A DNA stretch of 60,258 bases from Bacteroidia bacterium (GTDB taxonomy: Bacteria > Bacteroidota > Bacteroidia > AKYH767-A > OLB10), in the NCBI GenBank assembly GCA_016788065.1, contig JAEUTI010000049.1:1-60258 (forward strand), given 5' to 3'. Below the pieces are notes generated by a model. It was not told the DNA's origin, did not search any database, and saw only the letters and a list, made by a program, of their open reading frames with translations. Of the stretch, positions 16,933 to 26,086 are shown piece after piece (position 1 is the stretch's first letter; each line of letters starts with the position of its first letter). Position numbers and translations under genes: made by a program.

Positions 16933-18009
16933 TTACTTGAAAACGAAAAAGTTAGGGGCAATACCTACTTCCATTGAATCAATTACATTTCCTGATGACT
17001 GATATCTGAAGATATGGCCATTTTGCGTGAAACCGGGTACAAATCCGCCATAAATGGTTCCATAAACAGGATCCACTCCGAGGCCATAGAACGATTTATC
17101 TATTACCGGAACCAGCCCGCTTACCGAAGGATTGGCAATGCTTGTTTTACATACTTTTCCGGTATATGCATCAGAACCGTTTAAGAAATAAAGTTCTGTC
17201 CCGGCACCATTTTTAGTGAGTTTTATCGGATGCTCAAACTGACCCATTGGAAGACTAGTTTCAATAGTTTGATCGGAAGGGTTTAGTTTCCATAGTGAGC
17301 CTGCAATGTCATCGGCAGTACCACCTGTGAAATCGGGTCCGGTACTTCCGCTGCAAAGCACCCAGATTTTACCATTCGCATCGGTACAAATGCTATTAGG
17401 GTTCACGCCAACTGTAACTGTTGTTAAAACTGTTTCAGCTGTGAGATCAATCACAGTCACGGTGTTATCGGTGCCGAAACCACCAACGTTCACCACAAAT
17501 AATTTGTTAGAGTTAATGACCATTTGTTCCGGGCCATTTCCTGTTGGAATAGTGTTCGTAATGGTGTTTGTGGTAAGGTCAATTACTTTGATATTATTGT
17601 CGAACCAATCGCTTACATATCCTTTGTTATTAGATGATACGAAATAACGTGGACTTTGAAATCCGGAAATTGTGGCAACACTTTGCATATTGCTGAGGTC
17701 AACGACTTCAATCTTCTGCGAATTATTTACAACGATATACCCTTTATTATTCAGGATGGTCATTGACTGTGCCACATCACCCAGAGGAAAACCATTTGTA
17801 ATTTCGAATACATCATTCGACATGGTTCCTGATTGTAGATTCAGATAAGAAACAGATGAATTTCCTGCACCAAATGAACCTTCGTTTACGATGTAAACAC
17901 CGTTAGTCTGGTAATTTGCAGGAGTATCTTCCTTATCATCTTTAGAACAGGAAGAAAAAGTAATAACAGGAATAGTTATTAGTAGTAGAAGTTTTAAATT
18001 TAATTTCAT
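16933..18009 (-). CDS. BtuG-like beta-propeller lipoprotein (DUF5074/YncE type)
   Basis: A lipoprotein signal peptide ends TFSSC (Cys20), followed by an acidic stretch that suits export to the surface in Bacteroidota. The rest is a seven-bladed-propeller type sequence, with blades recognisable as VEVVDLSNMQ-, IKVIDLTTNTI- and VTVIDLTAET-like repeats. Proteins of this kind (BtuG) bind vitamin B12 with very high affinity at the cell surface and pair with the TonB receptor BtuB. That role fits well, because the gene lies 23 bases after a TonB receptor that is led by a cobalamin riboswitch. Ligand binding is inferred from context; many propeller lipoproteins bind other things. Confidence 0.82.
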   Translation of the reverse strand: MKLNLKLLLLITIPVITFSSCSKDDKEDTPANYQTNGVYIVNEGSFGAGNSSVSYLNLQSGTMSNDVFEITNGFPLGDVAQSMTILNNKGYIVVNNSQKIEVVDLSNMQSVATISGFQSPRYFVSSNNKGYVSDWFDNNIKVIDLTTNTITNTIPTGNGPEQMVINSNKLFVVNVGGFGTDNTVTVIDLTAETVLTTVTVGVNPNSICTDANGKIWVLCSGSTGPDFTGGTADDIAGSLWKLNPSDQTIETSLPMGQFEHPIKLTKNGAGTELYFLNGSDAYTGKVCKTSIANPSVSGLVPVIDKSFYGLGVDPVYGTIYGGFVPGFTQNGHIFRYQSSGNVIDSMEVGIAPNFFVFK

Positions 18010-18032
18010 TTTCTAGGTAGTGTTTATGTGTG

Positions 18033-19949
18033 TTAGTAGTGATTTAAATTCCATGTTATTCCGGTGCTGATCCATCTACCTGGCATTGGTCGGTAAGCCA
18101 TTACCTGATATTGGGTATCAAAAAGATTCATAACACGGAAATACAATCGGATTCCTGTTTTTTGAATATTGATATTTTTAGAAAGGGTCACATTGGCAGT
18201 TGCATAATCGTTCAGATGACTATTATTGTCAGCAGTTGTGTATGTTATTCCGGTGAAATTTTGCTGGTAGGCGAGCATAAACTGATGCCAATGCAAATAG
18301 ATTGATCCTGCAATACGATGTTCAGGTATGTATGGAATTTGTTTGTCGATTATTGCGGCACTATGTGGATTCTCAGATGCAACAATGGCAGAAATATTCC
18401 AGGAATAATTTGCATTAAAAGTAATCATCAGATTGCCTGTTGATTTAGTCCATGACATTTGAGCTTCCACACCTTTAATCTGCACTTGCTGTAAATTATC
18501 GGGTGAATGAATTCCTCCGGTTGTTGGTTGCCAGCGTATCCAGTTATCGACATTACTTAGGAAGCCAGTAATTCGGAAGTGCGGTAAAACTGAATCACCC
18601 GGAAACAGTGATATGCCGGCTTCGTGACTAAATGCTGTTTCTGTTTTTAAGTGTGCATTTCCTCCGGGAATCCAGTATAAATCATTCATGGAAGGAATAC
18701 TGTAACTGATTCCGGAATTAGCAACTAAATACAATTTGTTCTTTAGCAAATTTCCACTGAATCCGATTGAAGGCGCTATAGGAGGGTTTTGTACATTGGT
18801 AAATTCTGCTCTTAAAGAAGCATTAAAATTCCATCCTGAAAAAGGCCGAAATGAAATTCCGGAAAATAGGGAAGTTGTATTTCTTTGTCGTTGCTGATCA
18901 TATTCTTTGAAAGAAGCTTGTGCAAGGCTATAGCTTACTCCTGAATTGATGGTGATTTTATCGTTGTGAAAATATCTCCATTCAATTTCGCCATTGTAAT
19001 TTCTTACTAAATAATCGAGGTCGAGTGCTGACTTAGGATCCACATAAAACTGATATTCCTGAAACCATCCGGCACTTATTTTAAAGCTATGTTTATTAAC
19101 TAAAATTCTGTAGTTAAGATAGGTTCTCAGTACACTATCGCGTTGTTCTGCATGACTCTCCGGAACGGTCATTAAGGGAGGGATTTCGCGATTAGTGAAC
19201 TGATACCAAATACCAGCACTTATATATTGGTTAGATCCAGTTTTAAAACAGAAATCCTGCAACAAACCATAACCGGAAACAGCACCATGTGATTGTTTAA
19301 CTTCCGGCTTCAGCCGATGTGTTGTGTTGATGTAAGTAAAGTCGTTTTCGGAAGTATGATAAAATATTCTGGTTGCTGATGTAAGGTGCTTGTTGGCAAG
19401 AGATACTGATGCATTCCCCTGATAGTTGCCAAAACTTCCGGTTTCAAAATTCAGCATCGATTTAAATGCTTTTTTAAATTCCGGTTTGTTGTTATTCAGT
19501 ATTAATGTGCTACCCAAAGCAGCATTACCATTCACCGGCGATGAACCACCATGAACCAGTTGTATATTGTCGGTGATAAATGATGGAATGATTGAAAGGT
19601 CACTTAATCCCAGACTTGCAGAATTAATATTAAAACCATTCCAAAGTACATTATTATGCCTGGCTTCGGTACCTCTGGCCGAAATTACTGCAACTCCACC
19701 GGCACCATAACTCTTAATAAACATAGCAGAATTTTGCTGCAACAGCTCTGCAATAGTTTGGTTGGGTGCAAGTGAAATAGTTGACGAATCAATTTTGGTG
19801 ATGTGTGTACCCTGATCAAAAAGTTTGTTGCGGTCGGAATGAATTTCAACTTCTTTCAATCGGATAGTATCAGATGTTTGTGCAACACTATTTAATACAG
19901 GAATTAATCCTGTAACAGTGAAGAAGCAAAACATCCTGAACAATGACAT
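18033..19949 (-). CDS. btuB: BtuB-like TonB-dependent receptor for cobalamin
   Basis: The protein has a signal peptide (ending SVAQ near residue 24), an N-terminal TonB-box region (DTIRLKEVEIHSDR) and a plug domain (TIAELLQQNSAMFIKSYG, then ARGTEARHNNVLWNGF). A 22-strand-type barrel follows, ending with a final aromatic-rich strand, GRWISTGITWNL. TonB receptors import large ligands across the outer membrane. The substrate is assigned as cobalamin because a B12 riboswitch precedes the gene and a BtuG-like lipoprotein follows it. At 638 residues it is a compact receptor. It lacks the carboxypeptidase-like N-terminal domain of SusC proteins, which agrees with a BtuB-type role. Confidence 0.88.
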   Translation of the reverse strand: MSLFRMFCFFTVTGLIPVLNSVAQTSDTIRLKEVEIHSDRNKLFDQGTHITKIDSSTISLAPNQTIAELLQQNSAMFIKSYGAGGVAVISARGTEARHNNVLWNGFNINSASLGLSDLSIIPSFITDNIQLVHGGSSPVNGNAALGSTLILNNNKPEFKKAFKSMLNFETGSFGNYQGNASVSLANKHLTSATRIFYHTSENDFTYINTTHRLKPEVKQSHGAVSGYGLLQDFCFKTGSNQYISAGIWYQFTNREIPPLMTVPESHAEQRDSVLRTYLNYRILVNKHSFKISAGWFQEYQFYVDPKSALDLDYLVRNYNGEIEWRYFHNDKITINSGVSYSLAQASFKEYDQQRQRNTTSLFSGISFRPFSGWNFNASLRAEFTNVQNPPIAPSIGFSGNLLKNKLYLVANSGISYSIPSMNDLYWIPGGNAHLKTETAFSHEAGISLFPGDSVLPHFRITGFLSNVDNWIRWQPTTGGIHSPDNLQQVQIKGVEAQMSWTKSTGNLMITFNANYSWNISAIVASENPHSAAIIDKQIPYIPEHRIAGSIYLHWHQFMLAYQQNFTGITYTTADNNSHLNDYATANVTLSKNINIQKTGIRLYFRVMNLFDTQYQVMAYRPMPGRWISTGITWNLNHY

Positions 19950-20054
19950 ACGAAAGTAATTTTCCGAATTCGATGAAATGGCAAGCGGATATGATTCAGG
20001 TTAATGAATCGTTTCAACTCACTGCTTTTCCTCCGAAAGACTGTTTAAGTTATA

Positions 20055-20215
20055 GTAATATGGCAGGTCTTCTGACTCACCTTCCTTTTGGGTGCCTTCC
20101 CGGATTTTTGAGAAATCCAGTGGCATGAATACCCTAAAGGTTCAATTCAGGCTTACAGCAGCGGGGACTGTTCCGGATTTTCACCGGGATTCCCTTTTAA
20201 TAACCGGAATTGAAT
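20055..20215 (-). ncRNA. Cobalamin riboswitch
   Basis: On the minus strand the core elements follow in order: a GGGAA then CGGTG segment (about 20194-20182), AATCCGG, the highly conserved GTCCCCGCtgCTGT core (about 20170-20155), and the B12 box AGTCAGAAGACCTGCC at 20077-20062. This is the canonical adenosylcobalamin aptamer arrangement. The leader continues about 110 bases to the btuB start, where the expression platform must lie. High cobalamin would be expected to switch off btuB and the downstream lipoprotein gene. Confidence 0.95.
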
Positions 20216-20342
20216 CCGATTAACCATATTTTGTGCAATAATAGTATTTAAAAGTTAAACAAAACTAATTCCTTAAAAGTTTTTTGACCCCTTTAATCGG
20301 GGAAATAGTACTTTTAGGGTTTGGAATAAATTGTCTAATTCT

Positions 20343-20999
20343 ATGATAAAGAAGTATTTACTTGTAATTCTGCTGTTTAGTTGTGCTCAAACCATGGCTC
20401 AGAAAGTCAACTTATCGTTTACAGGCGGATATATGGTTGGAGATAAGTTTGATTCTTTTTATGAAGACGATTCCTATTATTTCAGTAAAGTTTCGGATGG
20501 CTTGCAGGTTGGTACCGGAGTTGAATACGTGATGCCGACGAATTACAGCATCGATTTCAATTATTTTTTCCAATCCACAACTGCTCCAACAACATTTAGT
20601 ATTGATTCGTCAAGGGCCTTTGCTGATTTTGATTTGACACTTCACAACGTGGTATTTGGTTTCAACAAACATTTAGCTTCTGACAATGGTTTGTACGATG
20701 TTTATGGTGGGATAACAACAGGTATTCTGTTTGCAGCCATCAGTGAAGATGCATCTTCTTATGATGCGAGTTCCGTGAATTTCACCTGGGGTGCCAAGGC
20801 TGGTTGCAATCTTTTTCTTTCACCTGTAGTGGGATTGAAATTGCAAACGCAATTAATAACAGCAGTACAAGCTATGGGGGGTGAACTTTATTTCGATGAA
20901 GCCGGAAAATTACCTGGTTTAAAAACGAAATCTAACCTCTATCAATTTTCAGTTTTAGGCGGAATAGTTTTTAAATTAGGAAAGCAATCGCAAAACTAA
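20343..20999 (+). CDS. Outer-membrane beta-barrel protein
   Basis: I place the start at the ATG at 20343; a TTG at 20331 adds four residues. Residues 1-20 form a signal peptide ending TMAQ. The rest is rich in alternating aromatic and small residues, with strands such as VNLSFTGGYMVG and YQFSVLGGIVFKLG at the C-terminus, as in OmpW/OprF-like porin folds. No family name can be given with confidence. It is a single gene beside the riboswitch, in the opposite direction to btuB, and converges on the glycosyltransferase gene with 20 bases between them. Confidence 0.75.
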   Translation: MIKKYLLVILLFSCAQTMAQKVNLSFTGGYMVGDKFDSFYEDDSYYFSKVSDGLQVGTGVEYVMPTNYSIDFNYFFQSTTAPTTFSIDSSRAFADFDLTLHNVVFGFNKHLASDNGLYDVYGGITTGILFAAISEDASSYDASSVNFTWGAKAGCNLFLSPVVGLKLQTQLITAVQAMGGELYFDEAGKLPGLKTKSNLYQFSVLGGIVFKLGKQSQN

Positions 21000-21019
21000 A
21001 ATCGGTATTTCAAATTACC

Positions 21020-22090
21020 TTATTTTTTCAGGAATTCTGTAAGAACAAAATGTAGTTCCTGATTTTGTATAGGTTCAAAAACGGCATTCGGAATAGATGC
21101 AAAATCGGGTAATGATTGACTCTGTTGTATATAACGGATTCCGTATATATGAAATATGTGTGCAGCCAGATATTCCTGTTCGGTTTGTCCGGGAGTAGGA
21201 ATGGTAACTATTCGCGGATGTTGCAATGCAAGCAGGTCCATCAGCGTGGAGTAACCGGGTCTGCAAATTACCCATGTTTCGGGATGTAAAATGGTGAGCA
21301 GTTGTTCATCACTAATTGCAGAAATGGTGGTGCAGTTTGCAACCGTTTGAGTGGAGTTAGTTTCGGGTTTTCCCTGGATGATCAATGATGGTAGTCCGCA
21401 ATTCTGAAAGTAGTTTTGCAATTTATTTTCAAGCAAGGTTCGTTGTGGCTCGACACCTGAAAGCAGTGCTATGAAGTGATATTTTTTTTCAGCTGGCTTT
21501 GGTAAGGATGTGAATCTCGATAAAAGGCCGATATGTTTGTGGGGCAGATCATCTTCATCTATTTCAGAAAGCTTTCCGGAAAGATTGTGTGGTGGTTTGA
21601 GATCAGGAATCCACAATTCATCAAATTTTTGCAAGCGATTTTTGTGTAATCGTAGTAGGAGAGGTTCCAGGAATCGTAGTGATTTTCCTGCCTGAATATT
21701 TATCTGGTGACAGATAATAGCAGCAGGAATTTCAGGATGATGCAAACCATAGCGGTTATCGGAAATTATATGCGTGAAACCATGTTCCTGAATCAGATGC
21801 AGTAATGCTTCATGTTCCTTTTCAATAGCCTTCAAAATGGAAGGAAATTGTCTGGCAATTGCCATGGTCATGGAACCCTTTTCGGGATAAGAAATTCGTA
21901 TTCCCGGCAATGTAACAAACAATAAATTCGGAAAAGTCTGTTTAAGAATTGCGTGTCCGCCATCTTCGGCAGCAATGCCAACTTCACAACCCATGTTTAC
22001 TAATTCCCTGATCACAGGAATCATGCGGGTGGCATGACCTAATCCCCAGTTTAGAGGGGAAACCAGAACTTTTGGTTGCTTGGATGGCAT
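21020..22090 (-). CDS. MurG-like glycosyltransferase family protein
   Basis: I start it at 22090 because the next frame segment (MPSKQPKVLVSPLNWGLGH) carries the family N-terminus and a -7 element TACTTTTG ends four bases upstream of this ATG. The 356-residue protein has a GT-B fold look: an N-terminal Rossmann start VLVSPLNWGLGHATRMIPV and a C-terminal donor-binding part with ICRPGYSTLMDLLAL near residue 290 and PTPGQTEQEYLA. Related proteins are annotated as UDP-N-acetylglucosamine-dependent glycosyltransferases. Substrate and product are unknown. It is divergent from trmB. Confidence 0.8.
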   Translation of the reverse strand: MPSKQPKVLVSPLNWGLGHATRMIPVIRELVNMGCEVGIAAEDGGHAILKQTFPNLLFVTLPGIRISYPEKGSMTMAIARQFPSILKAIEKEHEALLHLIQEHGFTHIISDNRYGLHHPEIPAAIICHQINIQAGKSLRFLEPLLLRLHKNRLQKFDELWIPDLKPPHNLSGKLSEIDEDDLPHKHIGLLSRFTSLPKPAEKKYHFIALLSGVEPQRTLLENKLQNYFQNCGLPSLIIQGKPETNSTQTVANCTTISAISDEQLLTILHPETWVICRPGYSTLMDLLALQHPRIVTIPTPGQTEQEYLAAHIFHIYGIRYIQQSQSLPDFASIPNAVFEPIQNQELHFVLTEFLKK

Positions 22091-22094
22091 CCTG

Positions 22095-22148
22095 CAAAAG
22101 TAGGATAATGTATCGTGATTGCACAACGGAATGAAATGTGTATTTTCG
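22095..22148. promoter_or_regulatory. Divergent promoters for the glycosyltransferase and trmB
   Basis: On the minus strand, TTG (22126-22124), 21 bases, then TACTTTTG (22102-22095) ends four bases before the glycosyltransferase ATG. On the plus strand, TTG (22119-22121), 19 bases, then TATTTTCG (22141-22148) precedes the trmB GTG at 22167 by 18 bases. The two -33 regions lie within eight bases of each other, so the polymerase sites should compete. Confidence 0.6.
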
Positions 22149-22166
22149 CGGCAAAATTCAGCAGTA

Positions 22167-22832
22167 GTGGGAAAGGATAAATTAAGGCGATTTGCAGAAC
22201 TGGAAACTTTAGACCGGGTTTTTCAGCCAAAGGGATTATTTCTAGATAAAGACTTTGAATTGAAAGGCAAGTGGGGCAATGAGGTCTTTGGGAATAGCAA
22301 GCCAATTGTAGTGGAGTTGGGATGTGGTCGTGGGGAATATACAGTGGCACTCACCGGTTTTTATCCCGACAAAAATTTCATTGGAATCGATATTAAAGGA
22401 GCTCGCTTATGGCGTGGTGCTAAAACGGTTAATGAAGAGCAAATTCTGAACGGCGCGTTTCTTCGCACGCAAATAGAGCAACTAGCTGCATTTTTTGCAC
22501 CGGGTGAACTCAGTGAAATCTGGATTACTTTTCCTGATCCGCAGCCAAAGAAAACCAGAGAAAACAGAAGGCTTACATCACCACGTTTTTTAGCTATGTA
22601 CCGTTCCTTGCTGGTGCCGGGAGGTATAGTGCATTTAAAAACTGATAATCGCACTTTTTACGATTACACTTTGCTGAAACTTGCGGCCGACAACGTAACT
22701 ATTCACAGGCAATCGACCGATGTACACACTGAATTTCCTGATGATCCGTTAATGGCAGTGCAAACTACGTATGAAAAAAAATTCAGGGATCAGGGATTTT
22801 CTATTTGTTATGTTTCCTTTTCATTCCAATAA
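22167..22832 (+). CDS. trmB: tRNA (guanine-N7)-methyltransferase
   Basis: TrmB methylates guanine 46 in the tRNA variable loop using S-adenosylmethionine. I choose the GTG at 22167, giving MGKDKLRRFAELET, because family members in this phylum start this way and because a TATTTTCG -7 element sits at 22141-22148, downstream of the earlier ATGs at 22119 and 22131. The SAM site VELGCGRGEYTVAL is near residue 52, followed by FIGIDIKGARLWRGA and the RNA-binding or catalytic stretch EIWITFPDPQPKK near residue 118. The length of 222 residues is normal. It is followed by a terminator shared with the convergent Omp28-like gene. Confidence 0.94.
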   Translation: MGKDKLRRFAELETLDRVFQPKGLFLDKDFELKGKWGNEVFGNSKPIVVELGCGRGEYTVALTGFYPDKNFIGIDIKGARLWRGAKTVNEEQILNGAFLRTQIEQLAAFFAPGELSEIWITFPDPQPKKTRENRRLTSPRFLAMYRSLLVPGGIVHLKTDNRTFYDYTLLKLAADNVTIHRQSTDVHTEFPDDPLMAVQTTYEKKFRDQGFSICYVSFSFQ

Positions 22833-22865
22833 AAAACGCCACAGTTTTAGCTGTGACGTTTTTAT
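22831..22865. terminator. Bidirectional terminator between trmB and the Omp28-like gene
   Basis: The inverted repeat aaaaacgccacag / ctgtgacgttttt (one mismatch, six-base loop) carries an A-run on the left and a T-run on the right, so it can act on both strands. It lies between the two convergent stop codons. Confidence 0.85.
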
Positions 22866-22884
22866 TTAGTATCAAAAAATCGTA

Positions 22885-23988
22885 TCAGTCTTTGATAAAT
22901 TTCTTAACCATATTTTTAGATCCGGCTGTAACATTCACAAAATAAACACCGGCAGGAAGTTTAGAAATATCTGCTTTAATCTGATTCTCATAATTATCAA
23001 ATTCAAGTACCGTTTTACCTATAACATTCACCACTTTTACCTGAGAAGCATTTGCAGGAATTCCTGAAATATACAAATCATCGGATGCAGGGTTAGGGTA
23101 AACAGCCAGTCGGCTGGAGGAATTTGCTTCTGCAACTCCTGTTGTTCCATTTTTTGCAGGAATTGAAATTCCGGTGTGCGTATTTTTATTATCGCTTTGC
23201 GTAACAAAAACATTGATGTCGCAATTATCGATATTAAAATTAGCAGGCACGGTGTAAGAGTAGGTTCGGGTAACCAGCGTTCCCTGTGAAACAGTAGTTA
23301 TAGTTTCACCCCACTGACCGGTGAGTAAATTCCGGAGAATATGGTTGTGCGTATAATTTGCACCACCACCGGATTGATAACCGATGACACCACTTTCAGT
23401 GAAGGCAACATTCAGTTTATTGTCCTGGCTTTCGGAAGCGGTATAATAAAGCTCAACAGTCACCGATAATTCGCGTGTTGTTGCATTCCAGGAGGTAGCG
23501 GCACCAATGTTGACCGGTGAATTTCCGCCATTTAGAATAATGTATGCTCCGGCACCCTGATTAGGATAGGCGGTATCCCACCAACCCGGACGGCGGATAG
23601 CGAGATTATTTGGAGGATTTTGAGGAAAATATGGGGGCGCATTGTATGCACCGGACCAAACCACCCTATTCATGGTTCCACTTGGATAAGCTGCTACACC
23701 GGCAAAGGCATCAATTGGGTTGCCCCAGGGAGTGCGGAAATCGGGTTGACCCGCAGAGGGATTTGCAAATGATCCGGAATGAACATTAATCAGAACAACA
23801 CGACCGGGGAAAGCGTTATACAACTGATTGGCCCGGAAATGTCCGTCGGGACAATTCACGCAATTCACACCGGTAAACTCTTCCAGCACCGCATTTCGGG
23901 GCTGAACAGCTGTAGTAACCAGTGTTTGAGCGAATGTGGGCAATGCTGCAAGCAGGGCAATTAGGGTAGGAGTAAAGAACTTTTTCAT
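22885..23988 (-). CDS. Omp28-like protein with T9SS type A sorting domain
   Basis: The start is set at the ATG at 23988 (a TTG six bases earlier is less likely); residues 1-20 are a signal peptide ending TFAQ. The N-terminal part has a thioredoxin-like fold with VLEEFTGVNCVNCPDGHFRA, a CxxC motif shared with Omp28 and related Bacteroidota proteins. The last 75 residues (from about YPNPASDDLYISG to KKFIKD) form the type A C-terminal sorting domain that targets cargo through the type IX secretion system. The protein is therefore predicted to be secreted or attached to the surface. Its ligand or activity is not known; the CxxC suggests a redox or folding role but that is a guess. Confidence 0.88.
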   Translation of the reverse strand: MKKFFTPTLIALLAALPTFAQTLVTTAVQPRNAVLEEFTGVNCVNCPDGHFRANQLYNAFPGRVVLINVHSGSFANPSAGQPDFRTPWGNPIDAFAGVAAYPSGTMNRVVWSGAYNAPPYFPQNPPNNLAIRRPGWWDTAYPNQGAGAYIILNGGNSPVNIGAATSWNATTRELSVTVELYYTASESQDNKLNVAFTESGVIGYQSGGGANYTHNHILRNLLTGQWGETITTVSQGTLVTRTYSYTVPANFNIDNCDINVFVTQSDNKNTHTGISIPAKNGTTGVAEANSSSRLAVYPNPASDDLYISGIPANASQVKVVNVIGKTVLEFDNYENQIKADISKLPAGVYFVNVTAGSKNMVKKFIKD

Positions 23989-24156
23989 AGGCAAAATGGA
24001 TTTAAGAAGTAAATTTAGAAAAAAAATGGGAAAATGACAAGAATCATTAAAAAATAAGTGACTGAAAAGCAGTTATTTGCGTTTTTTTATGGTGCTTGCC
24101 AACAGGTGTTTACAATTTGATTTAAGCTATCATGCCGAGGGGATTGTATTTCACAG

Positions 24157-24164
24157 TATTTTTG
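24157..24164 (+). promoter_or_regulatory. Putative -7 element for korAB
   Basis: TATTTTTG matches TAnnTTTG 48 bases upstream of the korA ATG. No TTG with normal spacing was found upstream. Confidence 0.35.
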
Positions 24165-24211
24165 CATTTTAAGCGACTATTAGACGATTAACAACCATAA
24201 TTTCATAAATA

Positions 24212-26056
24212 ATGGAGCATACAACAGATACCCTGGAGCGGGTTATCATCAAGTTTGCCGGAGATTCCGGTGATGGAATGCAATTGACAGGTACGCAGTT
24301 CACGAATACTGCGGCTTTATTTGGTAACGATATCAGTACGTTTCCTGATTTCCCGGCTGAAATCAGGGCTCCTCAGGGAACACTGGCTGGTGTATCGGGT
24401 TATCAGTTGCACTTTGGAAGTACGAACATTTATTCGCCCGGCGACAAGTGTGATGTTTTAGTGGTAATGAATGCTGCGGCATTGAAAGCCAACTTACGTC
24501 AGTTGAAGCCCGGTGGAACTATCATAGCCAATACGGAAGGTTTTGATTCCAAGAATCTGCGTTTGGCAAATATTGCAGAAACAGATCATCCATTAGAAAA
24601 TGGTTCACTGGATAAATTCCGGGTTATAAAAATTGATGTCACCAAAATGACCCGTGCGGCATTAACTGATTCGGGATTGGGAGTAAAAGAAATTGATCGT
24701 TCCAAGAACATGTTTGTACTTGGCTTTTTGTATTGGATGTACAACCGTTCACTCGACAACTCAATTCGTTTTCTGGAAGAGAAATTTTCAAAGAAGCCGG
24801 ATATCCTGAATGCAAATATTAAAATTCTGAAAGCCGGATATAGCTACGGTGATACTACGGAAACGATCATGACCCGTTACGTAGTAAATCCTGCGAAGAT
24901 GATTCCAGGTGTTTACCGTAACATGATGGGAAATCAGGCTACTGCTCTGGGATTAATTGCTGCTGCGAAAAAATCAGGATTGCAATTATTTTTCGGAACA
25001 TATCCTATTACACCTGCATCCGACATTCTGCATGAACTGGCAAAATATAAAAACTTTGGTGTTCGAACATTTCAGGCTGAAGATGAAATCGCAGCTATTG
25101 CTTCGGTAATTGGTGCTTCGTTCGGCGGTGCCTTAGGAGTTACTGCTTCTTCGGGACCGGGAATTGCTTTGAAAGGTGAAGCAATGGGACTGGCAGTAAT
25201 GCTGGAACTTCCTGTAGTAATTATCAACGTTCAGCGTGGTGGTCCATCTACAGGATTACCAACTAAAACGGAACAATCGGATTTAATGCAGGCATTATAC
25301 GGTAGAAATGGTGAAGCACCAATGCCGGTAATTGCTGCTTCTTCACCTGCAGATTGTTTTGAAACGGTATTCGAAGCAACCCGTTTGGCAATTGAGTTCA
25401 TGACTCCGGTGTTATTCCTCTCGGATGGATATATCGCTAATGGTGCTGAGCCATGGAGATTCCCAAAGAGTGCAGATCTGAAAGAGATTAATGTAAAATT
25501 TGCAACAGAGAAAAACGGTGAAAAATATCTTCCATACAAGAGAGATGAAAAATTATCGCGTCCATGGGCAATTCCGGGAACGAAAGGATTAGAGCATCGT
25601 ATCGGAGGAATTGAAAAGCAACATGAAACAGGTAATATCTCTTACGATTCCGAGAATCATGAATTCATGGTTCACATGCGTGAGAATAAGGTTGAAGGTA
25701 TTGCAAATCATATTCCATTGCAGACTATTGACACCGGCACTGAAAAAGGAAAGTTGTTAATTTTAGGATGGGGTTCAACTTACGGTGCTATCAAAACTGC
25801 CGTGCTTGAAGCCCGTGCAGCAGGTTATGATGTTTCTCATGCTCATGTTCGTTATCTGAAACCATTCCCGAAAAATCTGGGTGAGGTACTGTATAATTTC
25901 GAACATGTATTGATTCCTGAAATGAATAACGGACAACTGGTAAAAGTAATTCGTGATAAATACATGATACCTGCAATTGCTTACAATAAAATTCAGGGAT
26001 TACCATTCAATGCCGGTGAAATCAGAGAGAAAATCGAAAGTATCCTGGGTAAATAA
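24212..26056 (+). CDS. korA: 2-oxoacid:acceptor oxidoreductase, alpha subunit
   Basis: This subunit works with KorB to oxidise a 2-oxoacid (most likely 2-oxoglutarate) to acyl-CoA and CO2 while reducing ferredoxin. The gamma-type domain is fused at the N-terminus ([20 protein letters not shown], residues about 10-29, to about 195). The alpha domain follows with [17 protein letters not shown] near residue 265 and [17 protein letters not shown] near 315. A C-terminal segment for the interface, with RYLKPFPKN near 548, completes it. The length of 614 residues fits the fused KorA type. No ferredoxin or delta subunit is next to it. Specificity for 2-oxoglutarate is inferred from family habit in aerobic Bacteroidota. 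Confidence 0.93.
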   Translation: MEHTTDTLERVIIKFAGDSGDGMQLTGTQFTNTAALFGNDISTFPDFPAEIRAPQGTLAGVSGYQLHFGSTNIYSPGDKCDVLVVMNAAALKANLRQLKPGGTIIANTEGFDSKNLRLANIAETDHPLENGSLDKFRVIKIDVTKMTRAALTDSGLGVKEIDRSKNMFVLGFLYWMYNRSLDNSIRFLEEKFSKKPDILNANIKILKAGYSYGDTTETIMTRYVVNPAKMIPGVYRNMMGNQATALGLIAAAKKSGLQLFFGTYPITPASDILHELAKYKNFGVRTFQAEDEIAAIASVIGASFGGALGVTASSGPGIALKGEAMGLAVMLELPVVIINVQRGGPSTGLPTKTEQSDLMQALYGRNGEAPMPVIAASSPADCFETVFEATRLAIEFMTPVLFLSDGYIANGAEPWRFPKSADLKEINVKFATEKNGEKYLPYKRDEKLSRPWAIPGTKGLEHRIGGIEKQHETGNISYDSENHEFMVHMRENKVEGIANHIPLQTIDTGTEKGKLLILGWGSTYGAIKTAVLEARAAGYDVSHAHVRYLKPFPKNLGEVLYNFEHVLIPEMNNGQLVKVIRDKYMIPAIAYNKIQGLPFNAGEIREKIESILGK

Positions 26057-26086
26057 TTAATTCGAAACAAAAAAAATCTGTATAAA

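Noticed and set aside
19943-20128. 61-residue ORF opposite the btuB leader
   Set aside because: It overlaps the cobalamin riboswitch, whose conserved core fully explains the sequence.
20931-21030. Terminator between the barrel gene and the glycosyltransferase
   Set aside because: I found no stem-loop with a T-run in this short convergent gap.
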